NCBI GenBank assembly: GCA_029861785.1
Contig: JAOTYR010000002.1
Location: 1 to 52,518 of the forward strand
Direction of reading: 5' to 3'
DNA from: Candidatus Nitrosopumilus sp.
GTDB lineage: Archaea; Thermoproteota; Nitrososphaeria; Nitrososphaerales; Nitrosopumilaceae
Length of the DNA stretch: 52,518 bases
Shown here: positions 33,831 to 42,143 of the stretch, one piece after another
Layout of the letters: each line of letters opens with the position of its first letter
Numbering within the stretch: position 1 is the stretch's first letter
Translations under genes and position numbers: made by a program
The notes under the pieces: model-generated
What the model was told of the DNA's origin: nothing
Database searches by the model: none
Seen by the model: the letters and a program-made list of their open reading frames with translations, nothing else

Positions 33831-33853
33831 TTCACTTTTTGCCTACCTCTTGA

Positions 33854-33927
33854 GGGATCGTCGTCTAGCTTGGTATGATACTAGTCTGGGGGACTAGTGG
33901 TCGCAGGTTCAAATCCTGCCGATCCCA
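33854..33927 (+). tRNA. tRNA-Pro (GGG)
   Basis: The cloverleaf is complete. The acceptor stem is GGGATCG/CGATCCC with discriminator A. The D arm contains AGCTTGGTA. The anticodon stem CTAGT/ACTAG encloses CTGGGGG, with anticodon GGG at 33888-33890 and G37 next to it, and the T arm is GCAGG-TTCAAAT-CCTGC. No intron is present and CCA is not encoded; it must be added by the CCA enzyme at 39-40 kb. A short T run follows at 33928. Confidence 0.95.
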
Positions 33928-34092
33928 TTTTAACTAAAAAATCTGAATCCGAAACAATCACCAAATAGATTCAAATCTCTACTGTCCCTTTTAATCAGTA
34001 AAACAGGCATATTTCTTTGAATTAAAACTAGGATTCTTTTTTTGATTAAATTAAAAATATAGAAATTATGGAAATGGTTGAATATATAAAAT

Positions 34093-34935
34093 ATGGATCT
34101 TATTATTTCTGATATTCATGCAGATATTTCGGCAATTAACAGAATAATTGAACTTACTAGTTCAATAGATTTTAAAAAAAGATATGGCAAATTTTCTAGA
34201 ATTATTAACCTTGGTGATGTATTGGAAAGAGGATCTCATCCAAAACAAGTTTTAAAAAAAATGATGGTTTTATCCCAAAAATATCCATTAATTTCAGTTA
34301 TGGGAAATCATGATGAAGCATTTTTGTATGGTAGGAGAGTCAGTGGAAACTCATGGGAAAGTCTAAGTGCTCATGATTCTTTAATTGAAGAAGATCTTGA
34401 GTTTTTTAAAAAAAATCAAGATGATACATATGGTCAACAAGAATTTTTGGATAGAAAAACAGGTATTGTTTGTGTTCATGGAGGACCCTTAGATCCAAAA
34501 AAGATAACCCCAAAGGATGCCAACCTTGAAGCATGGTTTTATCAAAAAAGTTGGCAAAGATTATCAGAAACAGAGGAATTCTTTAGCCCTTATGGTTATC
34601 ATTATACCGCTTCATCTGCCTTTCTTGAAACAAAAACAAATGTAAAAAATCCAATAATATTATGTGGTCACCAACACATTGAAACCGCTATAAAACAAAA
34701 CAAAGACGAAATAAAAGAAATTCTTTCAATAACTAAACTTGAAACTGAAAAATTATCAAAATTTATTGTTGAAAAAAAAGAAATCTTGATTAAATCAGAT
34801 AACAGTTATTTGATTAGAGTAGGTTTAGGGGGACCTGAAGGATACTATGGAACGGAAGAGGCCATGACACATTTTGGAATAATTCAGGATGATCCAAAAA
34901 AGGTAATCCTTTTTGGAATAAAATCAAGAATGTAA
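34093..34935 (+). CDS. Calcineurin-like metallophosphoesterase
   Basis: A 280-residue phosphoesterase with the metal motifs ISDIHADISA (residues 5-14), NLGDVLERGSHP near 43, VMGNHDEAF near 76, VCVHGGPLD near 124 and CGHQHIETA near 196. It resembles diadenosine-tetraphosphatase or protein-phosphatase-like (PrpE/ApaH) members. The substrate cannot be told. An insert at about 210-245 (basic and Lys-rich) and a PEGYYGTEEAMTHFGII C-terminus are unusual. It is a lone gene after the tRNA. Confidence 0.88.
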   Translation: MDLIISDIHADISAINRIIELTSSIDFKKRYGKFSRIINLGDVLERGSHPKQVLKKMMVLSQKYPLISVMGNHDEAFLYGRRVSGNSWESLSAHDSLIEEDLEFFKKNQDDTYGQQEFLDRKTGIVCVHGGPLDPKKITPKDANLEAWFYQKSWQRLSETEEFFSPYGYHYTASSAFLETKTNVKNPIILCGHQHIETAIKQNKDEIKEILSITKLETEKLSKFIVEKKEILIKSDNSYLIRVGLGGPEGYYGTEEAMTHFGIIQDDPKKVILFGIKSRM

Positions 34936-35096
34936 AAAGATTTGAAGAGAAATTTTCAAATAAAATCATCATGGTTATTAAGTAAACCATTCAAACCTAA
35001 GAGGATTTGAACTTAAATTAGTCCCAAAATATTTTAATTCTCTATAAATTTGAAATTATTTTTTAAAAGTAGAATAAAATTATATTTTATTCATTG

Positions 35097-35119
35097 GTTC
35101 ATTTATGTTTAAAATGAAC
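35097..35119. promoter_or_regulatory. Inverted repeat ahead of response-regulator gene
   Basis: GTTCATTT, a 7-nt loop, then AAATGAAC: an 8-bp perfect inverted repeat flanked by GG/CC-like bases. An AT-rich TATA candidate (TTATATTTTATT) lies just upstream, so the repeat would cover the transcription start. It may be an operator. Confidence 0.45.
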
Positions 35120-35158
35120 AACCATTTGCCAATATAGGACAATATGATTTTTTACATT

Positions 35159-35515
35159 ATGAAGGTACTCTTAATTGATGACAATCAAGATATTACAGGA
35201 TTGCTCTCAAAATTCTTCCGGATTGAGGGCTTTGAAAACGTAGTTACTAATGATCCAAGAAATGGACTAGAGCGAATTAAAAAAGAAAAGTATGATGTAA
35301 TTCTTTTAGATATTTCCATGCCTGAATTTTCCGGTTGGGATATTATTCATGCATTAGAAAAAGAAAAAATCCTAAAAGATCAAAAAATAATTATATTTTC
35401 TGCAGATTCCTTTACTAAAAGCAAAGTAAATGCTTTATTAAAGAAGAAAGGAATTCATGGTTATCTGGAAAAACCAATACAACTCGATAAACTTTTAACA
35501 GAAATTACTTGTTGA
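35159..35515 (+). CDS. Stand-alone CheY-like response regulator
   Basis: A 118-residue receiver domain from ATG 35159 (MKVLLIDDNQ); the track start at 35144 adds five residues with no conserved pattern. The acid pair is D7/D8, the phospho-acceptor D51 sits in VILLDISMPEFSGWD, the switch Ser is in IIIFSADS and the conserved Lys in YLEKPIQL. There is no output domain and no histidine kinase nearby, so it must act by protein contact with an unlinked partner. Confidence 0.92.
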   Translation: MKVLLIDDNQDITGLLSKFFRIEGFENVVTNDPRNGLERIKKEKYDVILLDISMPEFSGWDIIHALEKEKILKDQKIIIFSADSFTKSKVNALLKKKGIHGYLEKPIQLDKLLTEITC

Positions 35516-35628
35516 AGATTTTAAATAAATTTCAAAATTATTTTCACAACTAATTGGTGCCAAAATAAACCAAAAACCTTCAAATTCTGCCAATACCAAT
35601 TAATCAGGAAACTGGATCAATTATCCAA

Positions 35629-36687
35629 TTATTTTATCCTGTATCGAAGTATTGCTAAAACTGAATCATTAATTTCTAATTTTTTTAATATTTTTGGAGA
35701 AACTGCAAATTCAATTTTGGCGGATGTATTTTTTGCAATCTCTAACATTTTCATTATGGTTTTGAATTGAGAATTAGAATGATAATCTGCTGAAACTATT
35801 AGGGTGTCTACTGCTCCTAGTTTCAATGCCTTGTAGATAACATCGTTTCTTTTTGCAGTTAATCCTTCTTTTACTAGTTTTTCATATTTTTCAATAATTT
35901 CTGCAACATACTTTCTTCTATATTGATACAGGTGATGAATAATCTTTTTGTGAATATCGCTTATTGAAGTGCTAAAAGACAAATTCTTTACAAATCTACA
36001 TTTTTTCACTAAATCAGAATCAAGCTCTCCAAAAAATTCCGTTTTTCCCTGACCATTTCCTCCCAGCAATATAATTTCAGAATTTGAATCCAATTTTTTG
36101 ACTCTATTTGCAACTTTTTTGAAAAAAACATGAATTTTGGTTTGTCTTGCTCGTAGGAATCTTCCTTGACTTTGACCTCCTTTCTTATGTCTTCCTTGTA
36201 GATCAATTCGAAGTTTAGATTCTGAAACTATTTGACTACCATGAAATTTCTGTACTCTTGCACATTTTTGATCAAGAGTTACTAAAATCACATCATAATT
36301 GATTTTGAGAATATCATGAAATGGTTTTATGTATGGTCTTTTGCTTACCATGTAGATATATGGTAATTGTTTTGAGGTTCCCATTTCCCTGATGTTTATT
36401 TTACCATTTTTTATCCATCCAAAAATACACAAGGTTTTTGTAAATTTCCCTAGGGAGGAAGGATTTTCTCTAAGTTTAGCAATTCTTTTTTCAATTTCTC
36501 TTTCTATTCTTTCAGTTGATTCTTTTCTTTTGGATTCTTGAAGTAAGGATATGGTTTCTTTTCCCTTACCATACGGATAATAGACTGAAACACATAATGA
36601 ATTAATCTTTTTCATCTCCAATAGAAATTGATTTATGGATAACCATTCAGAAGGAGAAATTTCCAAAGGTTCAGGACTGTTCTTCAC
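35629..36687 (-). CDS. eRF1/Vms1-like protein with GGQ motif
   Basis: A 352-residue protein starting with GTG. Residues about 25-110 are an eRF1-N-like domain, but the stop-codon-reading NIKS and YxCxxxF motifs are absent. Residues about 130-260 form the RNase H-like middle domain with GRHKKGGQSQGRF; GGQ at 170-172 is the catalytic tripeptide that promotes peptidyl-tRNA hydrolysis. The last 90 residues (DTLIVSADYHSN, FAVSPKILKKLEI) match the eRF1 C domain. This fits archaeal Vms1/ANKZF1-type ribosome-rescue hydrolases more than the canonical aRF1. Function is inferred from the family. Confidence 0.8.
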   Translation of the reverse strand: MKNSPEPLEISPSEWLSINQFLLEMKKINSLCVSVYYPYGKGKETISLLQESKRKESTERIEREIEKRIAKLRENPSSLGKFTKTLCIFGWIKNGKINIREMGTSKQLPYIYMVSKRPYIKPFHDILKINYDVILVTLDQKCARVQKFHGSQIVSESKLRIDLQGRHKKGGQSQGRFLRARQTKIHVFFKKVANRVKKLDSNSEIILLGGNGQGKTEFFGELDSDLVKKCRFVKNLSFSTSISDIHKKIIHHLYQYRRKYVAEIIEKYEKLVKEGLTAKRNDVIYKALKLGAVDTLIVSADYHSNSQFKTIMKMLEIAKNTSAKIEFAVSPKILKKLEINDSVLAILRYRIK

Positions 36688-36774
36688 AAGGTTTGTTTTT
36701 TCCTTATGTAAATAACTACTCCCATAGAGCTGAGCAATTTTTAGGAAGGAATAAAAAAGAAAAGGAGAAAAGTT

Positions 36775-37429
36775 CTAAGAACTTCTCAATTCTTTGAGTT
36801 GTTGCAAAAAACCTATCATTTCTTGACACAATTCTTGAACTTTATCAGAATTTTCTTGTTCATAAACTTCTTTTAGTTCGCTAATCTTTGCTACAAGTTG
36901 TGATCCTAGATTATCTAATTCTGTATCACCAATAGGTTGAGAACTTTTCCTCTAATTTCTCTTGGTTATTTGTCAAACCACGAAGAGAATGTTTTCTATC
37001 ATCCTAGGAACGATCAATTTCTTTTGTTATCTCTGTGGTATTGTCAGAATCTCCTGCATCAACAATGTATATGGTTACAGTTACAATTCAAAATTCGTAA
37101 TCTTTCTCAAAATTAACAAGTATCCATATTAGAAACTTGTCATCATTTTCATTAACCACAATACCAAGATGAGCCTTGTAAACATCTAATCCATCAGCAA
37201 CCTCACTAAGTGAAACGGTAACCTGACTTATGATTTTCTCTCGGGTAGAATCTTCGGTAATTTCTATACTACCCATAAAACTCCCTACTTGGACAGGCAT
37301 GTTTTTTCCATCATTATCTGCAAATGGTCTTTTATCCTCATCTGTAGCAACATATGGAATTACGGCTACAAACATCAGTACAATTATTGCAACAAATGCT
37401 GGAACCATGGATTTGTTTTTTGTTGTCAT
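36775..37429 (-). pseudogene. PepSY-like membrane-anchored protein gene with several lesions
   Basis: The track ORF 37088-37429 is the 5' half: an N-terminal membrane anchor (MVPAFVAIIVLMFVAVIPYV) and a PepSY-like stretch (SLSEVADGLDVYKAHLGIVV). Past its TGA (37088-37090) the same frame continues IVTVTIYIVDAGDSDNTTEI to a TAG at 37004-37006, then DDRKHSLRGLTNNQEKLE. A frameshift near 36950 leads into LGSQLVAKISELKEVYEQEN and QELCQEMIGFLQQLKELRSS, ending at TAG 36775. Three lesions in one reading path mark a decayed gene. A shortened 113-residue product may still be made from the 5' half. Confidence 0.8.
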
Positions 37430-37558
37430 TACAAAGTAAAATGAATTTTGAATAAAAGGCCTTGATAAGCATTGTTAGCTAAAAAGTTACCTTATCCTTA
37501 TTGGCAATTGTTAAAATTAACATTAAACAGAATGAATTTGTTTAAGGAATGATAAAAG

Positions 37559-37852
37559 CTGGCTCAAGGGTATAGAGATCGTACTTACATTAGAAAAGAT
37601 ATTATTTTGACTTTATCTGAATATGGAGAATTAAATCAAACAAAATTATTGAGTTATTGTGGATTAAACATTGCAAAACACAAAGAAATTCTAGAGGATA
37701 TGGAAAAAAAAGAGCTTATAGAAAGAAAAGAAGAACCATGGGGAAAAAAGATAATAATAAAGTACAAAGTTAGTCCTAAAGGAAATGAATTTTTTAAATT
37801 AATTTTAGAACCTTACGAGGAAATGTTTCCACGTAAGGAAGGAGTTGAGTAA
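37559..37852 (+). CDS. Winged-helix protein with CTG or damaged start codon
   Basis: The track begins at TTG 37607 (81 residues). The frame upstream is open to CTG 37559 and reads LAQGYRDRTYIRKDIILTLSE, with a Shine-Dalgarno-like AAGGA at 37545-37549. Thaumarchaeal relatives, as I recall them, start with a similar Met-Ala-x-Gly-Tyr-Arg stretch, so the CTG probably replaces an ATG. The body is a one-domain winged helix (NQTKLLSYCGLNIAKHKEIL, KELIERKEEP, YKVSPKGNEFFKLI). It is probably a DNA-binding regulator. Whether it is translated from CTG, from TTG, or not at all is open. Confidence 0.65.
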   Translation: MAQGYRDRTYIRKDIILTLSEYGELNQTKLLSYCGLNIAKHKEILEDMEKKELIERKEEPWGKKIIIKYKVSPKGNEFFKLILEPYEEMFPRKEGVE

Positions 37853-37897
37853 CAATGTTATCTAAAGGTTTTAAGACAAAATTGGAGTTTTTATGCT

Positions 37898-38353
37898 ATG
37901 GCTAATTCAAACCGTGATAATCACAACAGTATTTTTGAGATAATGGATGGAATGATGTTCCAGTTAAGCAAAACAAAAAAGATGTTTATGATTATGATAT
38001 TGACTACTTTGATTATCCCACCAATAGCATTGTTAGTAATGACTAGCGCATATGATTCTCCTTTCAACGATAGATTTGAACAACGACTCGAAGATAGGCT
38101 CAACGAGCAACTACGACGTGGTCAAATTACTCTAGAGGAGGCCAATAAAATAAAAAATCAATTTATTAACAAACAACGAAACCAAGTTCTTTTTCAACCA
38201 CCACAATTAGTGATTTTTGTTATTTCTTTGGTTTGGTTAGGTGTAGGCATAAAGCAGTGGATTTCCATTTCAAAATGGGATAAAAAATATCAAAAATTTA
38301 AAGAAAAACAAAAACAAGTAGATAAAAAACTAGATGAGTATTTTGATTCTTGA
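37898..38353 (+). CDS. Two-helix membrane protein with charged loop, unknown
   Basis: A 151-residue protein with helices at about 29-49 (MFMIMILTTLIIPPIALLVM) and 101-118 (LVIFVISLVWLGVGIKQW). The loop between them (about 55-95) is strongly charged (FEQRLEDRLNEQLRRGQITL) and probably extracytoplasmic; the C-terminus is a Lys-rich coiled coil (FKEKQKQVDKKLDEYF). Its start lies 46 nt after the winged-helix gene on the same strand, so the two may be co-regulated. No family is recognised. Confidence 0.65.
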   Translation: MANSNRDNHNSIFEIMDGMMFQLSKTKKMFMIMILTTLIIPPIALLVMTSAYDSPFNDRFEQRLEDRLNEQLRRGQITLEEANKIKNQFINKQRNQVLFQPPQLVIFVISLVWLGVGIKQWISISKWDKKYQKFKEKQKQVDKKLDEYFDS

Positions 38354-38438
38354 TATTATTCCTAGTATACGAATCACAAAATCGATCTAATTAATCTAAA
38401 TTCAAAATAATTAATAAAATTCTCCCAACCTAACTACC

Positions 38439-39200
38439 TTATAATTTCAAAATTTTCAAAAGATTCTCAAAACTATCTCTTGATTGCTCTTGTTTGTAGG
38501 CTCGTAAGGTATCAATAATTTTTTCTTTAGGAGGTATTTTGTAAAGTCTTTGAACTTTTTTTCCAATTCCTGAACCAATAAAAATAGCCTGAGTAATGGA
38601 AGTAACATTAGACACTCTTCTTTTTGTACTGGAGCTCTCAAAATCAATTAAAGAGGATTTTTTATCTCCTACTATAACATGCTTTGAGATACTACTTAAT
38701 TCTCCATGGTCAAATCCTATTTGATCTAATCTAAAACAATCTTCTAAAACTGATTTAATTGTAGTTTTTAATTTTTTAACACTTCCAGGACCTTGTATAG
38801 ATTCTATCCATTTACCAATTTTTTCTCCTTCAAGGTATTCCATAACTACGAAGTTTTTACTATAATCAAATAGTTTGGGTCCAACATTTATTGTATTTAC
38901 TAGTTTGAGAAGTTTTGCTTCACTTTTCATCTCATTTCTTTGAGAATCTAATCTTCGAATTTTTAATGCTACTTTTTTATTTCCTTTTTTTGCTAAAACC
39001 ACAACTCCTACATATCCCTTGCCTAAGATTTCTAATTTACCAATAGTCGTAGGTCCTGTGAATGAAATTGATTTTATGTTCAAGTTTTCTAGCTCTAAAA
39101 TTCTAGCATTAATTTGTCGTTTGGTAAACTTTGGGTATCCTAGAATAGCAGAGTAAGGTTCTTTGGAAAATTTCTTAATTGAAATGAAAGATTTTATCAT
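38439..39200 (-). CDS. RIO/Bud32-like putative Ser/Thr protein kinase
   Basis: A 253-residue small kinase. The Gly-rich loop LGKGYVGVVVLAKK is near 59, the ATP lysine is in VALKIRR near 79, and FVVMEYLEGEKIG near 117 is the hinge. The catalytic loop reads FDHGELSSISKHVIV, so the usual Asp of H-x-D is Glu. The metal site LIDFESSSTKRRVSNVTSI is present. This pattern resembles an archaeal predicted-kinase family (COG2112 type). Its start overlaps the end of cca by 26 nt, so it is translationally linked to tRNA maturation genes. Confidence 0.78.
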   Translation of the reverse strand: MIKSFISIKKFSKEPYSAILGYPKFTKRQINARILELENLNIKSISFTGPTTIGKLEILGKGYVGVVVLAKKGNKKVALKIRRLDSQRNEMKSEAKLLKLVNTINVGPKLFDYSKNFVVMEYLEGEKIGKWIESIQGPGSVKKLKTTIKSVLEDCFRLDQIGFDHGELSSISKHVIVGDKKSSLIDFESSSTKRRVSNVTSITQAIFIGSGIGKKVQRLYKIPPKEKIIDTLRAYKQEQSRDSFENLLKILKL

Positions 39201-40506
39201 CAGTTGAGATTAGGTTCTTTGAGACCTCTTTAATGGATTTTGTTAAATTTTTTGTGCCTAAAAAGACTTTAAATCCTTTCTTAAAATCAGATTGAAGTCC
39301 CTTTGGAATGCCTACTTGAAGATTATCTTTCAAAAACTGAGATAGAAACTTTACAGCATCAGAATTTTTTCTCTTTTCTAAAGATACAATTTTTTTATCA
39401 TCGTTTATCCACATCAATTCAGTTTTTGAAATATTTTTGGAAATAAAGCTACGACAATCATTTTCTCTAAAAAATTCTGGACCAATTTTGGAATATTTTT
39501 TTGGAATTACTGTTGATTCAAGCAAGAATAATAGATATGCTTCTTTTTTCTCATCAGTAAATGAGGTGCTTCGTAATACATTAAAACCTCCTATTTCTAA
39601 TTGTGTTTTCAAGGAATTAGTGGCCCTTTTTATTTGACCCCAAATAATATCCGGACTTCTCATCTTAAAATCAAATTTTACTACTATAACATTTTCTAAA
39701 TTATTTTTAGTAAATTTGACTTTTTTAGGTATGAAAAATTTTAGAGATGGTTTTATTTGAAATGCCCTACAATTTAGAATAAATTTTCCAATATTTTCTA
39801 TTGAAATTGCTGCAGCAAGATTTCTATTACTATCAATAGGATCGATAATTGCAATGGGTGTTTCGAATTTGGTTGATGTTTTTCCTATAGTTTGATTTTC
39901 TTTTATTTTTGCAATAGATTTTACTACATTTTCGAAATTACCAAAATTTAAAATTAATACCTCAGATACATATCCACTAAATCCTTGTTTTGCTATCTCC
40001 GCACCATAAATGCCTACAGACTGAAGAAATGTCTTGAGTAACCTTACCTCATCTCGCATTTTTGATGAAAGAACTTTTTTCATATGTCTTGTATGAAAAG
40101 GAGATCTGTCTGCTGCACTCTTCCAGTATCCTAATTCCACATCATAACACGGAACCACATTGATCTTTGTGTCCTTAATTTTAGCCTCAACATAGGGATG
40201 TTCTGAATATCGAACGTATGGATTATGTTTTTTCATTGAGGCAAAACCAATTTTTTGTGAAATGTCGACAAACTTTTCCTCTGAAGTTCCTTTTTTGAAT
40301 TTTATGAAAACATCTACATCTGCATTTCTTGATAACCATGTACCTTTTGCAAAAGACCCACCAAATTCCAAATCAATTACTTCTGGAAATTTTTCCAATT
40401 GAGCTTTAACCAATATAAAAGCTAAATCTGCAATTTTCTTTTTGGAGATCTCTAGGGATTTAGGAGGAATTACTGATTTTCTTACCTTTGAAATTGTTTC
40501 TTTCAT
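39175..40506 (-). CDS. cca: CCA-adding tRNA nucleotidyltransferase (archaeal class I)
   Basis: A 443-residue enzyme that adds CCA to tRNA 3' ends without a template. The nucleotidyltransferase motif is FGGSFAKGTWLSRNADVDVF (about 48-67) with metal-binding D63 and D65. The central domain has RSPFHTRHMKK and VRLLKTFLQSVGIYG; the C-terminal RNA-binding part follows. This class I form is archaeal. It overlaps thpR by 4 nt upstream and the kinase by 26 nt downstream. The tRNA-Pro in this window lacks an encoded CCA and needs it. Confidence 0.95.
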   Translation of the reverse strand: MKETISKVRKSVIPPKSLEISKKKIADLAFILVKAQLEKFPEVIDLEFGGSFAKGTWLSRNADVDVFIKFKKGTSEEKFVDISQKIGFASMKKHNPYVRYSEHPYVEAKIKDTKINVVPCYDVELGYWKSAADRSPFHTRHMKKVLSSKMRDEVRLLKTFLQSVGIYGAEIAKQGFSGYVSEVLILNFGNFENVVKSIAKIKENQTIGKTSTKFETPIAIIDPIDSNRNLAAAISIENIGKFILNCRAFQIKPSLKFFIPKKVKFTKNNLENVIVVKFDFKMRSPDIIWGQIKRATNSLKTQLEIGGFNVLRSTSFTDEKKEAYLLFLLESTVIPKKYSKIGPEFFRENDCRSFISKNISKTELMWINDDKKIVSLEKRKNSDAVKFLSQFLKDNLQVGIPKGLQSDFKKGFKVFLGTKNLTKSIKEVSKNLISTDDKIFHFN

Positions 40507-41048
40507 GATCTTGCCCTTATTTCCTCTAAATCAGAGTACACTGGACCTTGCGGAGTAAGAACACTCTGTTTTAACTTTATTTTTGATATTTTCTGTGATC
40601 CAAACTCATATGATTCAAATTTTTCCAACTTTTTACTTATGTCATCTATCTTGTTTTTAATTCTAAATATAGTAATATGAGATTTGAATGGCTTGTCAGA
40701 AATAAATCCCAAAGGAGCCAAAACATTTTCAACTTTTTTTGCCAAATCCACTAAGGCATTTCCACCAATCTCATCAGTCCCAATCCAGATAACTCTAGGA
40801 AATTTCATTTTAGGAAAGGCTCCAAGTCCTTTAAAATTAATATTAAATGTTGAAAATTCGATTGTTTTTAGAGCGTGTTTTATTTTTTGAGATACATCTT
40901 CTGAAATTTCTCCTAAGAACTGGAGTGTGAAATGTAAATTTTGAGGTTCTACTTCTTTAGCCTTTATGTTAATCTTGGATTGAAAATTAGTAATTGATTT
41001 AACAACCTCTTTATTTGAAATCTCAACAGATACAAAAGCTCTCATCAT
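40503..41048 (-). CDS. thpR: RNA 2',3'-cyclic phosphodiesterase (2H family)
   Basis: A 181-residue LigT/ThpR protein with the two catalytic His-x-Thr motifs: LHFTLQFLG (H39, T41) and SHITIFRI (H124, T126), spaced as in the 2H superfamily. It opens 2',3'-cyclic phosphate RNA ends and can ligate tRNA halves in reverse. It is the first gene of a thpR-cca-kinase operon. The GQP-like end (LTPQGPVYSDLEEI) is typical of the family. It is divergent from the UPF0200 gene, 70 bp apart. Confidence 0.93.
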   Translation of the reverse strand: MMRAFVSVEISNKEVVKSITNFQSKINIKAKEVEPQNLHFTLQFLGEISEDVSQKIKHALKTIEFSTFNINFKGLGAFPKMKFPRVIWIGTDEIGGNALVDLAKKVENVLAPLGFISDKPFKSHITIFRIKNKIDDISKKLEKFESYEFGSQKISKIKLKQSVLTPQGPVYSDLEEIRARS

Positions 41049-41118
41049 AATTTTTTTTGAAGTATCTTTATAATAATTTCCGGTAGCTTCATAGATTAGC
41101 CACTTTGTCCTTTATTCA

Positions 41119-41667
41119 TTGGCAAAATTAATTGTGTGCTTGACAGGCATGCCTGGAGCAGGAAAATCCACCATAGCTGATGGCTTAAAATCTAAAGGAT
41201 ATGAAATTATCAACATGGGAAATGCCGTTAGAAATGAGGCAAGAAGACAAAACCTTGAACCTACAGGACCCAATCTTGGAAAGCTAATGCTTGAACTTCG
41301 CGAAAAAAATGGTCCAGGAGCTGTAGCAGAATTAGTAAAACCAGAAATTGAAAACTCTCAATCAAAGGTAATTATTATTGATGGCATAAGGTCATCTCCA
41401 GAAATTGAAGTTCTAAAAAAATATGGAAGAGTAAAACTTCTTGCAATACATGCATCTAGCAATACCCGATTTGATTTCTTACAAAATAGAGGAAGGTCTG
41501 ATGATCCTAAAACAAAAGAAAATTTTGAAGAAAGAGATACCAGAGAACTAGGAGTGGGAATAAGTAATCCCATTGCTTTATCTGATGATGCAATTTCGAA
41601 TAATAATCTTACAAAAGAAGAATTGATTGAATTATCTTTCAAAAAAATTGAAGAATGGCTAAAATGA
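41119..41667 (+). CDS. UPF0200-type P-loop nucleotide kinase
   Basis: A 182-residue protein starting with TTG. Walker A GMPGAGKST is at 10-18, followed by INMGNAVRNEARRQNLEP, a lid region NRGRSDDPKTKENFEERD and a terminal ELSFKKIEEWL. It matches the archaeal UPF0200 family, related to adenylate and dephospho-CoA kinases; the substrate is not established. It overlaps the next gene by 13 nt, indicating coupling. Confidence 0.85.
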   Translation: MAKLIVCLTGMPGAGKSTIADGLKSKGYEIINMGNAVRNEARRQNLEPTGPNLGKLMLELREKNGPGAVAELVKPEIENSQSKVIIIDGIRSSPEIEVLKKYGRVKLLAIHASSNTRFDFLQNRGRSDDPKTKENFEERDTRELGVGISNPIALSDDAISNNNLTKEELIELSFKKIEEWLK

Positions 41668-42056
41668 ATATTCCTTCCGTTAAATGTACAATTGAGATAT
41701 TTTCTTCTGTAAATCCAACTGAAGATCCTAATAAAGTTAAATCAGCTATTTTAAACATATTTCCTGACTGTGAAATTACGATTGAAAAGTTTTCAATAAA
41801 AGGAGATTCAAATGATTTACATTCATTAGAAAATATTCATGACACAATACATACTATGCAATCTCAGAAAATTTATCAACGCAGACTAGAAAAAAATTTA
41901 GAAAATGAGTCGACTTGGTTTTATCTTAATAAACAAGCTGCGTTTGCTAAAAAAATAGCTATTTGTGAGGCATCTGACGAATCTCCATTAGGTCCCATTA
42001 AGGTAATTCTAACTTCCCCCAAAATAGACAGCATCATTGATTGGCTAGTCCTTTAA
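41655..42056 (+). CDS. UPF0201-type RNA-binding domain protein
   Basis: A 133-residue archaeal protein of the UPF0201 (COG1325-like) family. The beta-alpha-beta beginning (VKCTIEIFSSVNPTEDPNKV) is followed by ILNIFPDCEITIEK, the middle helix LHSLENIHDTIHTMQSQKI and the late FYLNKQAAFAKKIAICEASDE. The C-terminal SPLGPIKVILTSPKIDSIIDW is typical. The fold suggests RNA binding; no role is proven. Pairing with a UPF0200 kinase in one overlapping unit is common in archaea. Confidence 0.8.
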   Translation: MAKMNIPSVKCTIEIFSSVNPTEDPNKVKSAILNIFPDCEITIEKFSIKGDSNDLHSLENIHDTIHTMQSQKIYQRRLEKNLENESTWFYLNKQAAFAKKIAICEASDESPLGPIKVILTSPKIDSIIDWLVL

Positions 42057-42143
42057 GAGGAAAAAATTCAGCTTAACTAATTTCAATCAATTTTTGATAT
42101 TTTTTTAATCTAGAGTTTAAAAAATAATTTTTAGATTAATCAC

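Noticed and set aside
33854-33927. tRNA-Pro as an integration site
   Set aside because: No integrase, no direct repeat of the tRNA 3' end and no foreign-looking genes follow; the only shared string nearby is a short TTCAAATC.
33960-33995. A second tRNA 3' half (GATTCAAATCTCTACTGTCCC)
   Set aside because: It has TTCAAATC like a T loop, but the T stem pairs poorly and no 5' half or acceptor partner is found upstream.
36009-36206. Minus-strand 65-aa ORF
   Set aside because: It lies inside the GGQ protein gene in another frame and shows no independent features.
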